From positions 5,002 to 69,001 of the forward strand of contig BQJV01000001.1 of assembly GCA_021604885.1 (NCBI GenBank): a DNA stretch of 64,000 nt, in the 5' to 3' direction. Position 1 is the first letter of the stretch, and the number at the start of each line of letters is the position of its first letter. The DNA comes from Acidimicrobiales bacterium. GTDB taxonomy: Bacteria; Actinomycetota; Acidimicrobiia; Acidimicrobiales; Aldehydirespiratoraceae. The notes beneath the pieces were generated by a model, which worked only from the letters and a program-made list of their open reading frames with translations, was not told where the DNA came from and made no database searches. Positions 47,718 through 56,545 of the stretch are shown here, one piece after another. The position numbers and the translations under genes were made by a program.

Positions 47718-47945
47718 TCAGTCAACGCGTGCGCCCTTCCGATGCGAACTCGTATCGACCCAGGGAGCCAAAGATGGCTGTCTCGGCCCTGGTCGAAATC
47801 CCCACCGGGTTCGCAGGGAGCACAGGGCGCGAGAGACGCCAAGGAAGTCGTGATCGATGCCGTCGAGTTGGGCCAGACGCATCCGGATGAGTTGTTCTTC
47901 GGCGGCGCAGTCCATGCCCTCGACGCGGAACCTGCTGACCGTCAT
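47718..47945 (-). CDS. HMA-domain protein, probably truncated
   Basis: Starts MTVSRFRVEGMDCAAEEQLI with the ICMT-like gene stop overlapping (ATGA). GMDCAAE is a heavy-metal-associated motif with one Cys instead of CxxC, as in Zn/Cd-type HMA domains of some efflux proteins. After about residue 34 the pattern is lost, so it looks truncated or frameshifted; 75 residues as read. Last gene of the minus-strand ATPase operon. Confidence 0.55.
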   Translation of the reverse strand: MTVSRFRVEGMDCAAEEQLIRMRLAQLDGIDHDFLGVSRALCSLRTRWGFRPGPRQPSLAPWVDTSSHRKGARVD

Positions 47946-48559
47946 CGCTGCTCCCGCCCGGGGGTCCGGCCGAGCGCCGGGACGAAGCGGCCGACCCGAG
48001 ACGCGTAGCCCCCGTAGACGTCGCCATGAAGTCGGTGCAGGTGTGGTTCCTCGACGAAGCGGACCTGGAGCTCGATCGCGACCACCAGGCAGACCACAGC
48101 CAAGACCCCGATGACGTTGGGGACCATGGCGGTGAAGCCCGCAGCGGTGAAGATCATGGCGGTGAAGATCGGGTTGCGGACCAGTGAGAACACGCCTCCT
48201 GTTACCAGTCCGGTGACCTCGGTCCGATCGATACCGATCCGCCATTCACTGCCCATGCCCAGCTGCGCCAGGTACGTCGCCCCGATCCCGGCTATTGAGA
48301 CTACGAGGCCCACGACCGGGACGAGGTCGTTGTCAGTGAGCGGGTCGATACCGACCATGGCCGCGACTGGGGCGGCGATGGCTCCGGCAAAGGCAACCAC
48401 CAGCAGCAGGTAGGCGGCCCGCTCGATCCCGGATGCGTCTTCGGCGAACGCTCCGGGTCGGATGCCCGAGTCCCCCGTCGCGCGTTTCTGCACGACCGAG
48501 CGAACGATGAATACGACCACAAACCAGACGGCGAGGAGCGCAAGCGCAATGGTGTTCAT
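47942..48559 (-). CDS. ICMT/PEMT-like membrane methyltransferase
   Basis: 205 residues, about five spans. C-terminal pattern GVFSLVRNPIFTAMIFTAAG and EEPHLHRLHGDVYGGYASRV is that of isoprenylcysteine methyltransferase-like membrane proteins (NP.Y/F, EE..L, Y..Y..R). Overlaps the ATPase stop (ATGA) and the HMA gene start. Methyl acceptor unknown; a relation to metal handling is suggested only by the operon. Confidence 0.88.
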   Translation of the reverse strand: MNTIALALLAVWFVVVFIVRSVVQKRATGDSGIRPGAFAEDASGIERAAYLLLVVAFAGAIAAPVAAMVGIDPLTDNDLVPVVGLVVSIAGIGATYLAQLGMGSEWRIGIDRTEVTGLVTGGVFSLVRNPIFTAMIFTAAGFTAMVPNVIGVLAVVCLVVAIELQVRFVEEPHLHRLHGDVYGGYASRVGRFVPALGRTPGREQR

Positions 48560-51027
48560 GCCGTCGGGTCCTGTTGAGGGTCGCGGTAGTTCAGCAGGCG
48601 TAGCGCGTTGGCGACGACGACGAGCGTGCTGCCTTCGTGTGCGATGACAGCGATGCTGATGCCGACGCCGGCGATGGTGAGCGGGATAAGGACGGCGACG
48701 ACGCCGAGGCTGAAGTAGAGGTTCTGTTTGATGGTGCGGCTGGCTCGGCGGGCGAGGCCGACGGCGGTGGGCAGTCCGGCGAGGCGGTCGGCGAGCAGAG
48801 CGATGTCGGCGGTTTCAAGGGCGACGTCGCTGCCGGCGGCGCCCATGGCGATGCCGACGTTGGCGGCCGCGAGTGCGGGGGCGTCGTTTACGCCGTCGCC
48901 GACCATGGCGACCCCGTCGGCGGCGGCGAGTCCGTTGACGGCGTCGACTTTGTCGGCAGGCAGGAGCCCCCCGTTGGCTTCGGTGATGCCGACATGGGAC
49001 GCGACGGCGGTCGCGACGCGTTGGTTGTCGCCCGACAGCATCACGATCCGGTCGATACCAAGCGCTCGCAGCGCTTCGATCGCACGCCCGGCGTCGTCGC
49101 GAGGCGTGTCCATAACACCCAACACCCCCAGGAAGCGGGGCCCGTGGGCCACGATCATGGTGGTGCGGCCGCGTGATTCAAGCACGTCTTGGGTGGTGCG
49201 GATGCCGTCGGGGACATCCGTGCCTTCGAAGAGCGCGAGGTTGCCGATCTTGACGGTTTCGCCGTCGACGGTGGCGGTGATGCCCTTGCCGTTGACTGCG
49301 GTGACGTCAGTGGCGGTTGGGATGCGCTCGTCGTCGAGTCGGGGTTCGATGCCGTTGGTGATGGCCCGAGCGATGGGGTGATCGCTGAGTCGCTCGACCG
49401 CGAGCGCGATACTCAGCAGATCGCCTTCGGCTTCGGGGTCGGAGGGTTTGATGTCGGTGAGGCGTGGGCGTCCTTCGGTGAGGGTGCCGGTCTTGTCGAA
49501 AGCGATGGCGTCGACGGTGCCGAGCGCCTCGAGCGGTCCGCCGCCCTTGACCAGGATGCCGGCGCGTGCGGCTCGGGCGATTGCGGCCAACACGGCGCTG
49601 GGGGTGGCGATGGCGAGCGCGCACGGGCTGGCGGCCACCAGGACGGCCATGGCCCGGGCGAAGGAATCAGTGAACGCCTCCCCGGCCAGCGGCGGCACAA
49701 CCAACAGCACGGCGACCAGGGCCAGAACCGAGGGGACGAAGACTCGGACGATGCGTTTGGTAAACCGCTGGGTGGGCGAGATCTGCGTTTCGGCCTCTGC
49801 GACGAGTTGGACCACGCGGGCGAGCGTCGAGTCGGCGGCGACACGCAGCACCATGACTTCGATCGCGCCTGGCCCGTTCAGGGTCCCGGCAAAGGTTCGA
49901 TGCCGCGCTTCGATGGTGTCGACCCCGGCGAGCGCGTCGGTGGGGTCAGCGATGGCGGTCTTGTCGACAGGGACCGATTCGCCGGTGACCGGGGACTCGT
50001 CGATGGCCGTCTCGCCGGCGACGATCACCCCATCGGCGGGGATCCGCTCGTTGGGCCGCACGACCACTACATCCCCAACGACGAGATCAGTGACCGGGAT
50101 TTCGGCTTCGGGGTTCTCTCGTCGGCGCGCCGTTGCGGGGGCCAGGTCGCCGAGCGCTTCGATGGCACTGCGGGCCCGGTTCATGGCGTAGCCCTCGAGG
50201 GCATGTCCCAAGGAAAACAACACCAGCAGGAGCGCCGAGTCCGACCAGTGCCCGATAAACGCGGCCCCCACCGCGGCGATCAGCATCAACTGGTCGATGT
50301 CGAACACGCGAGATCGCACCGACAACCAGGCATCGCGGGCAACGAAGAGACCGGTCACCACCGCAGCTACGACATAGAGGACCGTGACCGAGGCGTCGAG
50401 GTCGCTGAACCAATCCAGGCCCCGCGCCACCAGGTAGACCACCAACGACACCAGGGCAGCACCCAACTCGACCCGACTCGCGCCATGGCCATGGTCATGC
50501 CCGTCATCGGAGTCATGGTCATCTTCATCGTCGTGATCCGGATCGGGCCCCTGCGGAGCCGACCGGGAGCGTGGAGCCAAGTGTCGGAGCGCGACGTGGA
50601 TGGCAGCTTCGTCGGTTGCTGCCTTGTCGTACTCGACGCGCGCCAAGCCTTCGACTGTCACCGCGGCATCGACCACACCGACGGCCGACCGGAGCTGCGC
50701 AGTCAGCGCCGCCGCCCGGCTCGTGTTGCCCACTCCATCCACCCGTCCGACGACATGCCCATATCGGCCGTCGATGCTGGCGCCCGTAGCGCGGACTCGG
50801 TCCGTGAGGCGCTGGATCGAGACCGCCCCCGAAGCGAGATGAAGACACAGCGTCGCCGAGCCAACGGGCGCGGAACCATCAGCGGCGGTGTCGTCGACAA
50901 TGACGTGCACCGAGTCGACACCGTCGAGGCGCTGCAACGAGTTGACCAGGTCGGCCACACAGCGGTCCTGCGCGTCGTGCGCGTGCGGAAGCACTACATC
51001 GAGATCGAGCTGAAGGTTCTCGCTCAC
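48556..51027 (-). CDS. P1B-type heavy-metal ATPase with SPC motif
   Basis: GTG start at 51027 (overlap with the methyltransferase stop), 823 residues. Two HMA-like ferredoxin folds without CxxC occupy 1-150, then a His/Asp-rich stretch (162-182, DDGHDHGHG). TGES at 348-351, metal motif SPC at 467-469 in AASPCALAIATPS, DKTGT at 511-515, SDHPIA, GDGVNDAPAL. SPC is the P1B-4 signature seen in Co/Zn/Fe exporters. Under CadC-like ArsR control. Confidence 0.95.
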   Translation of the reverse strand: MSENLQLDLDVVLPHAHDAQDRCVADLVNSLQRLDGVDSVHVIVDDTAADGSAPVGSATLCLHLASGAVSIQRLTDRVRATGASIDGRYGHVVGRVDGVGNTSRAAALTAQLRSAVGVVDAAVTVEGLARVEYDKAATDEAAIHVALRHLAPRSRSAPQGPDPDHDDEDDHDSDDGHDHGHGASRVELGAALVSLVVYLVARGLDWFSDLDASVTVLYVVAAVVTGLFVARDAWLSVRSRVFDIDQLMLIAAVGAAFIGHWSDSALLLVLFSLGHALEGYAMNRARSAIEALGDLAPATARRRENPEAEIPVTDLVVGDVVVVRPNERIPADGVIVAGETAIDESPVTGESVPVDKTAIADPTDALAGVDTIEARHRTFAGTLNGPGAIEVMVLRVAADSTLARVVQLVAEAETQISPTQRFTKRIVRVFVPSVLALVAVLLVVPPLAGEAFTDSFARAMAVLVAASPCALAIATPSAVLAAIARAARAGILVKGGGPLEALGTVDAIAFDKTGTLTEGRPRLTDIKPSDPEAEGDLLSIALAVERLSDHPIARAITNGIEPRLDDERIPTATDVTAVNGKGITATVDGETVKIGNLALFEGTDVPDGIRTTQDVLESRGRTTMIVAHGPRFLGVLGVMDTPRDDAGRAIEALRALGIDRIVMLSGDNQRVATAVASHVGITEANGGLLPADKVDAVNGLAAADGVAMVGDGVNDAPALAAANVGIAMGAAGSDVALETADIALLADRLAGLPTAVGLARRASRTIKQNLYFSLGVVAVLIPLTIAGVGISIAVIAHEGSTLVVVANALRLLNYRDPQQDPTA

Positions 51028-52064
51028 TCGACGTCCTCCCCGCTCCGTTGGCCCGGTGCGGAGCCGGCCGCCAGATAGACGGCTCCCGCCCATGCTTCCT
51101 CGTACACGACGTCGATGGCGTGGGCATCGATGGCTTCCCACGGCCGGAGTGACCGGTAGGCCTCGGAGACTCCGAACGGGCGACTCAGCGCCGATCCCAC
51201 CCGCACCACCCACTCCGGCCAGCGCTCGGGATCGCGCAAGCCGTTGACGGCGATACGGCCTCCGGGGGGCAGCTGCTCGGCAAGCCGTGCGATCACCTCG
51301 TCGTAGTCGGGCAGCATCTCCATCGCATACGACGACACCACCGCATCAGTGCCAGAGGGCAGGTCGAAGGCCGCCATGTCGGCCTCGATCAGCTCCACGT
51401 TGTTCGAGCCCACGGCGGAGACTCGCCGCCGGGCCCGTTCGAGCATCCCGGGCGACAGGTCCACCCCCACCACGGTCCCGGCTTGGCCAACCGCAGCGGC
51501 AAGCTTCGGCAGGTTGCGGCCGGTGCCGGTACCCAAGTCCACGACCGTGTCGCCGGGTTGGAGGCGAAGCTCCTCGATGGCCTGCTCGGCGAGTCCTTTC
51601 GACCCGAACCAGCCGTAGGGACTCGACAGCAAGTCATAGACCGGGGCCAGCCGGTCATAGAGACTGCGCACCTCTGACGGCTCCAGTACCTCCGCCGCCG
51701 GTTCAGCATCGGCGTTGGCGAGCACGTCGGCCAGATCCTCGCGAACGGGTACCGGAGCAAAGGCCGACACATCGGATCGGCCCGAGTTCCCGGCTGGATA
51801 GCGGCCCGTCAGTGACCCCGGGACGGCGACCAGCAGCCGGAAGAGCTGCCCCGCGATCTCACCGGCATCTCGGGTCCGCCAGCCCACACCGAGCATCGAG
51901 CCGTGCACACGCAGATGAGACCGCGCCCAGGGCTGGGACAGCACGTGCGCGTCACCGAGCCTCTCCCACGCGGCCTCGACCTCTCCCGCACGCACGCGAT
52001 GGCGTGCGTCTGCGGTGAGCTCGTCGATACGTTGATCGATCGGTTGCGGTGCTCGCCACCTCAC
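51024..52064 (-). CDS. DUF3703-methyltransferase fusion
   Basis: GTG start at 52064 overlapping the ArsR stop; 346 residues. Residues 1-115 match DUF3703 (WERLGDAHVLSQPWARSHLR, MLGVGWRTRDAGEI, GRYPAGNSG). Residues 130-340 are a class I AdoMet methyltransferase: RLAPVYDLLSSPYGW, motif I VVDLGTGTGRNL (174-185), VDLSPGMLERARRR. The methyltransferase half is like the ubiE/arsM group. It is coupled to both repressor and ATPase genes. Metal or metalloid methylation, or lipid methylation, are possible. Confidence 0.88.
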   Translation of the reverse strand: MRWRAPQPIDQRIDELTADARHRVRAGEVEAAWERLGDAHVLSQPWARSHLRVHGSMLGVGWRTRDAGEIAGQLFRLLVAVPGSLTGRYPAGNSGRSDVSAFAPVPVREDLADVLANADAEPAAEVLEPSEVRSLYDRLAPVYDLLSSPYGWFGSKGLAEQAIEELRLQPGDTVVDLGTGTGRNLPKLAAAVGQAGTVVGVDLSPGMLERARRRVSAVGSNNVELIEADMAAFDLPSGTDAVVSSYAMEMLPDYDEVIARLAEQLPPGGRIAVNGLRDPERWPEWVVRVGSALSRPFGVSEAYRSLRPWEAIDAHAIDVVYEEAWAGAVYLAAGSAPGQRSGEDVE

Positions 52065-52444
52065 CGTTCGCCGTCCTCGCCATGGGCGACGTGTTCGCGC
52101 GATAGATCCAACAGCAGACGGACGTGGGCGTCGTCGAGGCGGTAAATGATGTTGCGCCCATCTCGGCGATTCCGCACCACTGCTGCTGACCGCAGCAAGC
52201 GCATCGCCTGAGACACCTTCGTCTCGGAGGTGTCCACCACTGCGGCAATGTCACACACGCACAATTCGCCGGCCTCCAACAAGGCGTACAAGATCCGCAC
52301 CCGCGTCGGATCGCCCAACAGTCGGAACATCTCGGCCAACGCGGCAGCTTCGTCGACGTCCACCAGCGATTCCGCCACCGCCGCAACCCGGCTGGCGTCC
52401 ACACGGCGCTCGGCACACCTCTCGACGTCCGTATTTACCTTCAT
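52061..52444 (-). CDS. ArsR/SmtB repressor, CadC-like
   Basis: 127 residues. ELCVCD (C62, C64) with an N-terminal Cys (C10) is the alpha3N metal site of CadC; D104/H107 and H118/H121 could form the alpha5 site. Winged helix TSETKVSQAMRLLRSAAVVR. First gene of the minus-strand ATPase operon, with a palindrome over its start. Confidence 0.93.
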   Translation of the reverse strand: MKVNTDVERCAERRVDASRVAAVAESLVDVDEAAALAEMFRLLGDPTRVRILYALLEAGELCVCDIAAVVDTSETKVSQAMRLLRSAAVVRNRRDGRNIIYRLDDAHVRLLLDLSREHVAHGEDGER

Positions 52445-52455
52445 ATCTGTGAAGG
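52438..52455. promoter_or_regulatory. Operator-like palindrome at ArsR 2 start
   Basis: CCTTCA and TGAAGG perfect arms with a 6-base centre, overlapping the start codon of the CadC-like repressor gene. Suits self-repression. Confidence 0.6.
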
Positions 52456-52557
52456 TATGTTGTCTTCCGGTGAAAGTCAATGATGGCTGAGGGAAGCTTG
52501 TTGCGACACTGTGTAATAGTAGTCGAGAAGCATCGAAGGAAGGATGGAGCGACGGCG

Positions 52558-52821
52558 ATGAGTTCATCACTGAACCGGGAGCACCCCTCGGAAGGTCAGT
52601 TGCGGGTCGCTCGCACCCAGCGCCGGCTTCTCGATTCGCTGCTGTCGCCCGAACGCCCGGACCACCTCGTCGCCGATCCGGGCTTCGGTGCCGGGGTTCA
52701 GGAGTTGATCGACGCCGGGTTGGCGGTCGAACGGGTCGGTTCCAACGGTGCGCCAGGTCGTGTCCGCTTGACAAACTGCGGGTTGGCGGCCGCGCTGGCG
52801 ATCCTCGACGATGCACGGTGA
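52558..52821 (+). CDS. Small hypothetical protein
   Basis: 87 residues from ATG 52558 (MSSSLNREHPSEGQLRVART). Contains ERVGSNGAPGRVRLTNCGLA, reminiscent of a small winged-helix tail, but not recognised. Divergent from the CadC-like repressor. A weaker relative of the BlaI-type site (GCGACACTGTGTAAT) lies about 50 bases upstream. Confidence 0.5.
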   Translation: MSSSLNREHPSEGQLRVARTQRRLLDSLLSPERPDHLVADPGFGAGVQELIDAGLAVERVGSNGAPGRVRLTNCGLAAALAILDDAR

Positions 52822-52947
52822 CGACCGGCCGCATCGCCGAAGTCACGAAGGAACGCAGCACCATGCGTGAGAGCATCCTTCGTCGTGTTCGTAGTGGCCG
52901 CGCCGGTGTCGACCTCGGCCGGTCCGCCATGACCCTCTGGAGAAACA

Positions 52948-53736
52948 TTGACGACAACCGACGTTGACCGCTCCGATGCATCGCCGCCGGCGCTCGATCA
53001 CGAAGCTCGCGTCTCGGGTCTGCGCCGGCTGCTGCCGACGACGCCCGGTCAGCGCATGGTCGGGGTCATCGCGCTCATGTTTCTCGCCGGCAGTATCGGC
53101 TACTTCATCGGAGTACGCGAGGGCGACTCCCCGCCGGGCGACTCCGCCGATGTCGGGTTCCTCTATGACATGTCGGCGCATCATGAACAGGCGGTGCAGC
53201 TCTCGATGATCCAGCTGGCCAACGGGTCCGAGCCGTCGGTCCATGCGTTCGCCCGCGAGATCATCCGATCACAGTCCTACGAGATCGGCCTTATGCAGAT
53301 GCGACTCGGCATGTGGGGATTCGATCCCGCGTCGCGCGAGCAAGAGCCAATGGCATGGATGGGGATGTCGGTTCCCAGCACCGACGCGATGCCCGGCATG
53401 GCCGATGCCGCAGAACTCGAGACCTTCCGCGACGCCCAGGGCCCCGAGACCGATGCGCTGTTCTTGGCCTTGATGAGCGATCACCATGCCGGCGGCGTGG
53501 CCATGGCCCAGGACGCTGCGAGCCGTGCCGAAGACGCCTGGGTCGTCGACACCGCAGAACGGATGGCGCGCATCCAAGCCTCGGAGATCGCCGAGATGGA
53601 ATTCGCCCGCGAAGCAGCCGGACTGCCCTCGTCACCGGCCGGATTCGTTGCCGACTTCGGACCCGACGCAGCAGACATGGGTGAGATGGACATGGACCCA
53701 TCGCAGTCGGACATGGACAACGACGACGGCGGCTGA
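52948..53736 (+). CDS. DUF305 protein (CopM-like, membrane-anchored)
   Basis: TTG start at 52948 with GGAG just before it; 262 residues. One span at 36-54, then a DUF305 four-helix ferritin-like domain outside: FLYDMSAHHEQAVQLSMIQL, SYEIGLMQMRLGMWG, LMSDHHAGGVAMAQ. Met- and His-rich (tail MGEMDMDPSQSDMD), as in copper-binding CopM. Probably binds copper outside the membrane. Confidence 0.92.
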   Translation: MTTTDVDRSDASPPALDHEARVSGLRRLLPTTPGQRMVGVIALMFLAGSIGYFIGVREGDSPPGDSADVGFLYDMSAHHEQAVQLSMIQLANGSEPSVHAFAREIIRSQSYEIGLMQMRLGMWGFDPASREQEPMAWMGMSVPSTDAMPGMADAAELETFRDAQGPETDALFLALMSDHHAGGVAMAQDAASRAEDAWVVDTAERMARIQASEIAEMEFAREAAGLPSSPAGFVADFGPDAADMGEMDMDPSQSDMDNDDGG

Positions 53737-53757
53737 GCTGTCGCCCACTGCCTGACG

Positions 53758-54282
53758 TCACGAGCTGCGGGGCCCGACGATGCCAGACTTGCGACGAACC
53801 ACTCGGGCGAAGGTCAGCACGGCGACGCCGGCGATCACCATGCCCGCAGCGACGACGGCCGTGCGCCACCGGGGCTCGCTCTGGGCCCCAGAGTTGAGCT
53901 CGTGTTCGAAGGTGACTGCGTCGCCGGCGACCACGATGCGAACCGTGATCAACCACGCCTCCTCACCCAGCTCGGGCAGGAGGACCTGGTAGGCACCGCC
54001 GAGTTCGTTGCCGACCAGCGGTCCGACTTGTCTCGTTTCGCTAACGGCATTCACCTCGACCCTGGCCCCCCGTACCGGGAGTCCAGTGGACGGATCGTTG
54101 ACAACGACTGTGTACAGCAGGTCGGTCCCCGCGATCTCCTCGTCGAACGCCTCCACGGCAAAGGGCCCGACGTCGCCGGAGAACTCCGGATCGCCGTGGG
54201 CCGCGGCCGGCAACGCACCACCGAGCCCGACCCCGATGACCAGGGCCAGTGCGCCAAGGCACCGGCGAAGCGCGACGGTCAT
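53758..54282 (-). CDS. YtkA/FixH-like exported protein
   Basis: Start at ATG 54282 overlapping the uppP stop; 174 residues. Signal peptide to about residue 29 (ALVIGVGLGGALPAAAHG), immunoglobulin-like domain with TGLPVRGARVEVNAVSE, and a C-terminal span (142-160) followed by basic residues. Similar proteins accompany copper and cytochrome oxidase genes. Function by analogy. Confidence 0.75.
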   Translation of the reverse strand: MTVALRRCLGALALVIGVGLGGALPAAAHGDPEFSGDVGPFAVEAFDEEIAGTDLLYTVVVNDPSTGLPVRGARVEVNAVSETRQVGPLVGNELGGAYQVLLPELGEEAWLITVRIVVAGDAVTFEHELNSGAQSEPRWRTAVVAAGMVIAGVAVLTFARVVRRKSGIVGPRSS

Positions 54283-55259
54283 AGCTGTGTCGTGGCCAAC
54301 GCGACGACAGCGACCACACAGGCGATCGAGATCCGGTACCAGCCGAAGATCGACAGCGGTCGACGTTGGAGGTAGGCGACCATCCACGTCACCGCCAACC
54401 ACGCGGTGACCGCCGCAGCAGCGACCCCGACAATACTGCTACGCCACCCGAAGGTGGCTGTGATTGCGTCGCCACCGCTGAGCAACTCATAGCCGGTGGC
54501 GGCCGAGAGTGTGACCAATCCCAACAAGAAGCTGAACTCCACTGCGGCAGGAAGACCCATGCCAACCGCCAGCGCCGCGATGATCGTGATCAGGCTGCGG
54601 CTCGTTCCCGGCCACAGCGCCAGGACCTGGGCCGCACCGATGATCGCCGCGGCCCCGATGGACAGCTCCTCGAGCGGACGGGTGGCCGATGTGGTGGTGA
54701 GTCGTGGCCACAAGAGCGCCAAGCCGCCGACAACCCACGCGGCCAAGATGGGCCAGGTACTGAAGAGATTGTTCTTGATGGCATCACCCGCCACCAACCC
54801 CACCACCGCGGCCGGCACGAACGCGGTGAGGATCGCGAGCGCCAGTCGCCGCCCTGCCGGATCGAATCCGAGCACGCCTCGAGCGAGCGTGACGACGCGG
54901 CGACGATACAAGCCGAGCACGGCGGCAATCGCGCCGACCTGGATGACGATCGCATACGAGTCAGCGGCGGTTTTGCCCTCCGGCGTGCTGGTGAGACCAA
55001 GGAGAACTTCGGTGATCGCAAGGTGAGCCGTGGAGCTGACAGGGAGGTACTCGGTCACCCCCTCGATCATCCCGAGCACCAGCGCCTCGCTCGTGGAGAG
55101 CTCCGCGTCCCCGGCCTCGGCGGCCGCGCTCGCCGCTACAGCCACGAGTACACCGATGACCAACGCTCCCACGCACCATCGCCGGACCGTTCGATGGCCG
55201 GCGGGGCCTTCACGTCGCGCCAGCGCTCTGCTCGCGATCGAGTTTCGCTGCTGTACCAA
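54279..55259 (-). CDS. uppP: Undecaprenyl-diphosphatase UppP
   Basis: 326 residues, about eight spans. EGVTEYLPVSSTAHLAI and LWPGTSRSLITI are the two conserved UppP motifs (also called BacA). It dephosphorylates undecaprenyl pyrophosphate on the outer face of the membrane for cell wall synthesis. Longer than the E. coli enzyme (273) by an N-terminal extension of about 45 residues; the start may be further in. Divergent from the CPBP protease. Confidence 0.93.
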   Translation of the reverse strand: MVQQRNSIASRALARREGPAGHRTVRRWCVGALVIGVLVAVAASAAAEAGDAELSTSEALVLGMIEGVTEYLPVSSTAHLAITEVLLGLTSTPEGKTAADSYAIVIQVGAIAAVLGLYRRRVVTLARGVLGFDPAGRRLALAILTAFVPAAVVGLVAGDAIKNNLFSTWPILAAWVVGGLALLWPRLTTTSATRPLEELSIGAAAIIGAAQVLALWPGTSRSLITIIAALAVGMGLPAAVEFSFLLGLVTLSAATGYELLSGGDAITATFGWRSSIVGVAAAAVTAWLAVTWMVAYLQRRPLSIFGWYRISIACVVAVVALATTQL

Positions 55260-55291
55260 AGGATCCGACCGTCTACCACGCAGGGGGTGTT

Positions 55292-55310
55292 ATGCTACTG
55301 ACTGTAGCAT
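55292..55310. promoter_or_regulatory. Palindrome before CPBP gene (BlaI-type site A)
   Basis: ATGCTAC and GTAGCAT perfect arms with centre TGACT. The core TACTGACTGTA is one base from the TACAGTCTGT core of sites at 56140, 59980 and 61461. It overlaps the first possible start codon of the CPBP gene. Confidence 0.65.
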
Positions 55311-56094
55311 GTTGCGCGATGTGTGCTCTCGACCTCCGATCGAACGCCGGAGCTCCAGCCGGCGACCGCCGGTGGTGAGTCGCTCGCTGCGACACCTCTT
55401 GCCGGTCTCGGACCCCAACCACGCGACAGGGGCGAGGATGTGGCCGGCGTGGCTGGCATTTGTGGGCTGGGTGTCGGCCGTGTCGCTCGCCGCGTTCGGC
55501 TCGACGGTCGCGATCGTCGCTGGTTCGACTGCGGACGGCAGCGTCTCACTGCTGTTGAGCCAAGTCGGACTGTGGACCGGTTTCGTGGCAACCGCGGTCG
55601 TGGCCAGTCGTCGTTTCGGCTCGGGCGACGTCCGAGCCGACTTCGGGTTCGCTATCACGTTCGCCGACATCGCGAAGTCGATGCTGATCGGTGTGGCCGT
55701 GCAGGTTCTCGTCGTTCCCGGGATCTATCTCCCGCTGATTGCAGCGGGTGTGGAGCTGGACATCTCCGGGCCCGCAGAGACGCTCTTCCGAGACGTCTCG
55801 GGTCTCGAGAAGTTCGCCATTGCGGCAGGGGTGATCGCCGTTGCGCCGGTAGCAGAGGAGCTGCTGTTTCGCGGTGTCCTTCTGGGTGGGCTGATCCAGA
55901 GCATCGGCGATCGGGGCGCAGTGTGGGTGAGCGCGGTCGTGTTTGCCGCGAGCCACTTCCAGATGGTGCAGTTCCCGGGCCTGTTGGCCATCGGGTTGGC
56001 GTTGGCGTGGCTGGCTCGGCGCACCGGCGGCTTGGCGGCACCGATCTGGGCCCACGCCGCCTTCAACGCCACCACTGTTGCTTTCCTCTGGTGA
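55309..56094 (+). CDS. CPBP-family intramembrane metalloprotease
   Basis: 261 residues from ATG 55309; GTG 55372/55375 or ATG 55438 are more likely starts because the operator overlaps the first. About six spans; EELLFRG with E183, E184 and R188, H216 in AASHFQM, and HAAFNATT near 247 are the CPBP/Rce1 active-site motifs. In bacteria these process peptides or prenylated substrates, some for bacteriocin immunity. Possible member of the BlaI regulon. Confidence 0.9.
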   Translation: MLRDVCSRPPIERRSSSRRPPVVSRSLRHLLPVSDPNHATGARMWPAWLAFVGWVSAVSLAAFGSTVAIVAGSTADGSVSLLLSQVGLWTGFVATAVVASRRFGSGDVRADFGFAITFADIAKSMLIGVAVQVLVVPGIYLPLIAAGVELDISGPAETLFRDVSGLEKFAIAAGVIAVAPVAEELLFRGVLLGGLIQSIGDRGAVWVSAVVFAASHFQMVQFPGLLAIGLALAWLARRTGGLAAPIWAHAAFNATTVAFLW

Positions 56095-56139
56095 GTCACG
56101 GCGATCGCGCCACAAGCGCCACAGCCCCGAGTACCAAAC

Positions 56140-56156
56140 TGCGACAGACTGTACGA
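56140..56156. promoter_or_regulatory. BlaI-type site B
   Basis: TGCGACAGACTGTACGA, identical over 17 bases to the reverse strand of site C (59980-59996). Core ACAGACTGT is palindromic but for the middle base. Lies 10 bases before the small ORF at 56166. Confidence 0.7.
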
Positions 56157-56165
56157 TTTGGTTCC

Positions 56166-56207
56166 ATGTTCACTCATCAGTTCACGCTTCCCGGCTGGTT
56201 CCGGTGA
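56166..56207 (+). CDS. Possible 13-residue leader peptide
   Basis: ATG to TGA encoding MFTHQFTLPGWFR; its stop overlaps the GTG start of the next gene (GTGA). It begins 10 bases after BlaI-type site B. May couple or tune translation of the next gene; may also be chance. Confidence 0.35.
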   Translation: MFTHQFTLPGWFR

Positions 56208-56545
56208 CGGGTCTCGACGTGCTCGCGGTAGCGGTTGGTAGCACGGTCGGGGCTGCCTTGGGAGTGCGGGCATGGCGGCAGGTCCCCGATAACCGTGCTG
56301 ATCGTGTCGCTGCCGAGGGTGAGTCCGCGCAGGAGCGGGATCTGCACCAGCAGTGCGACTCGATCATCGTGCGTCTGACCCGACGTGCCGACGAGGGCTC
56401 CGTAGATCGGCTGTCCCTCGATCGGGCCCACTTCTTTCACGACATCGCCACTCGCGCCGGCTGTCCTTCTGAGCGGAGCGCGGCCCGAAGCGAGCTAGTG
56501 GCGATAGAGAAGGCGACTTCCCACAACGAATCGTGTGGCTCGTGA
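56204..56545 (+). CDS. Small membrane-anchored protein, unknown function
   Basis: GTG start, 113 residues: N-terminal hydrophobic segment VLAVAVGSTVGAALG, then polar residues rich in Arg and Glu with two Cys. Not recognised. Its stop overlaps the lipoprotein gene start (GTGA), so they form one unit. Confidence 0.55.
   Translation: MTGLDVLAVAVGSTVGAALGVRAWRQVPDNRADRVAAEGESAQERDLHQQCDSIIVRLTRRADEGSVDRLSLDRAHFFHDIATRAGCPSERSAARSELVAIEKATSHNESCGS

Noticed and set aside
45063..51027. The two P1B ATPases as a recent duplication
   Set aside because: They differ in length, metal motif (APC against SPC), N-terminal domains and partner genes.
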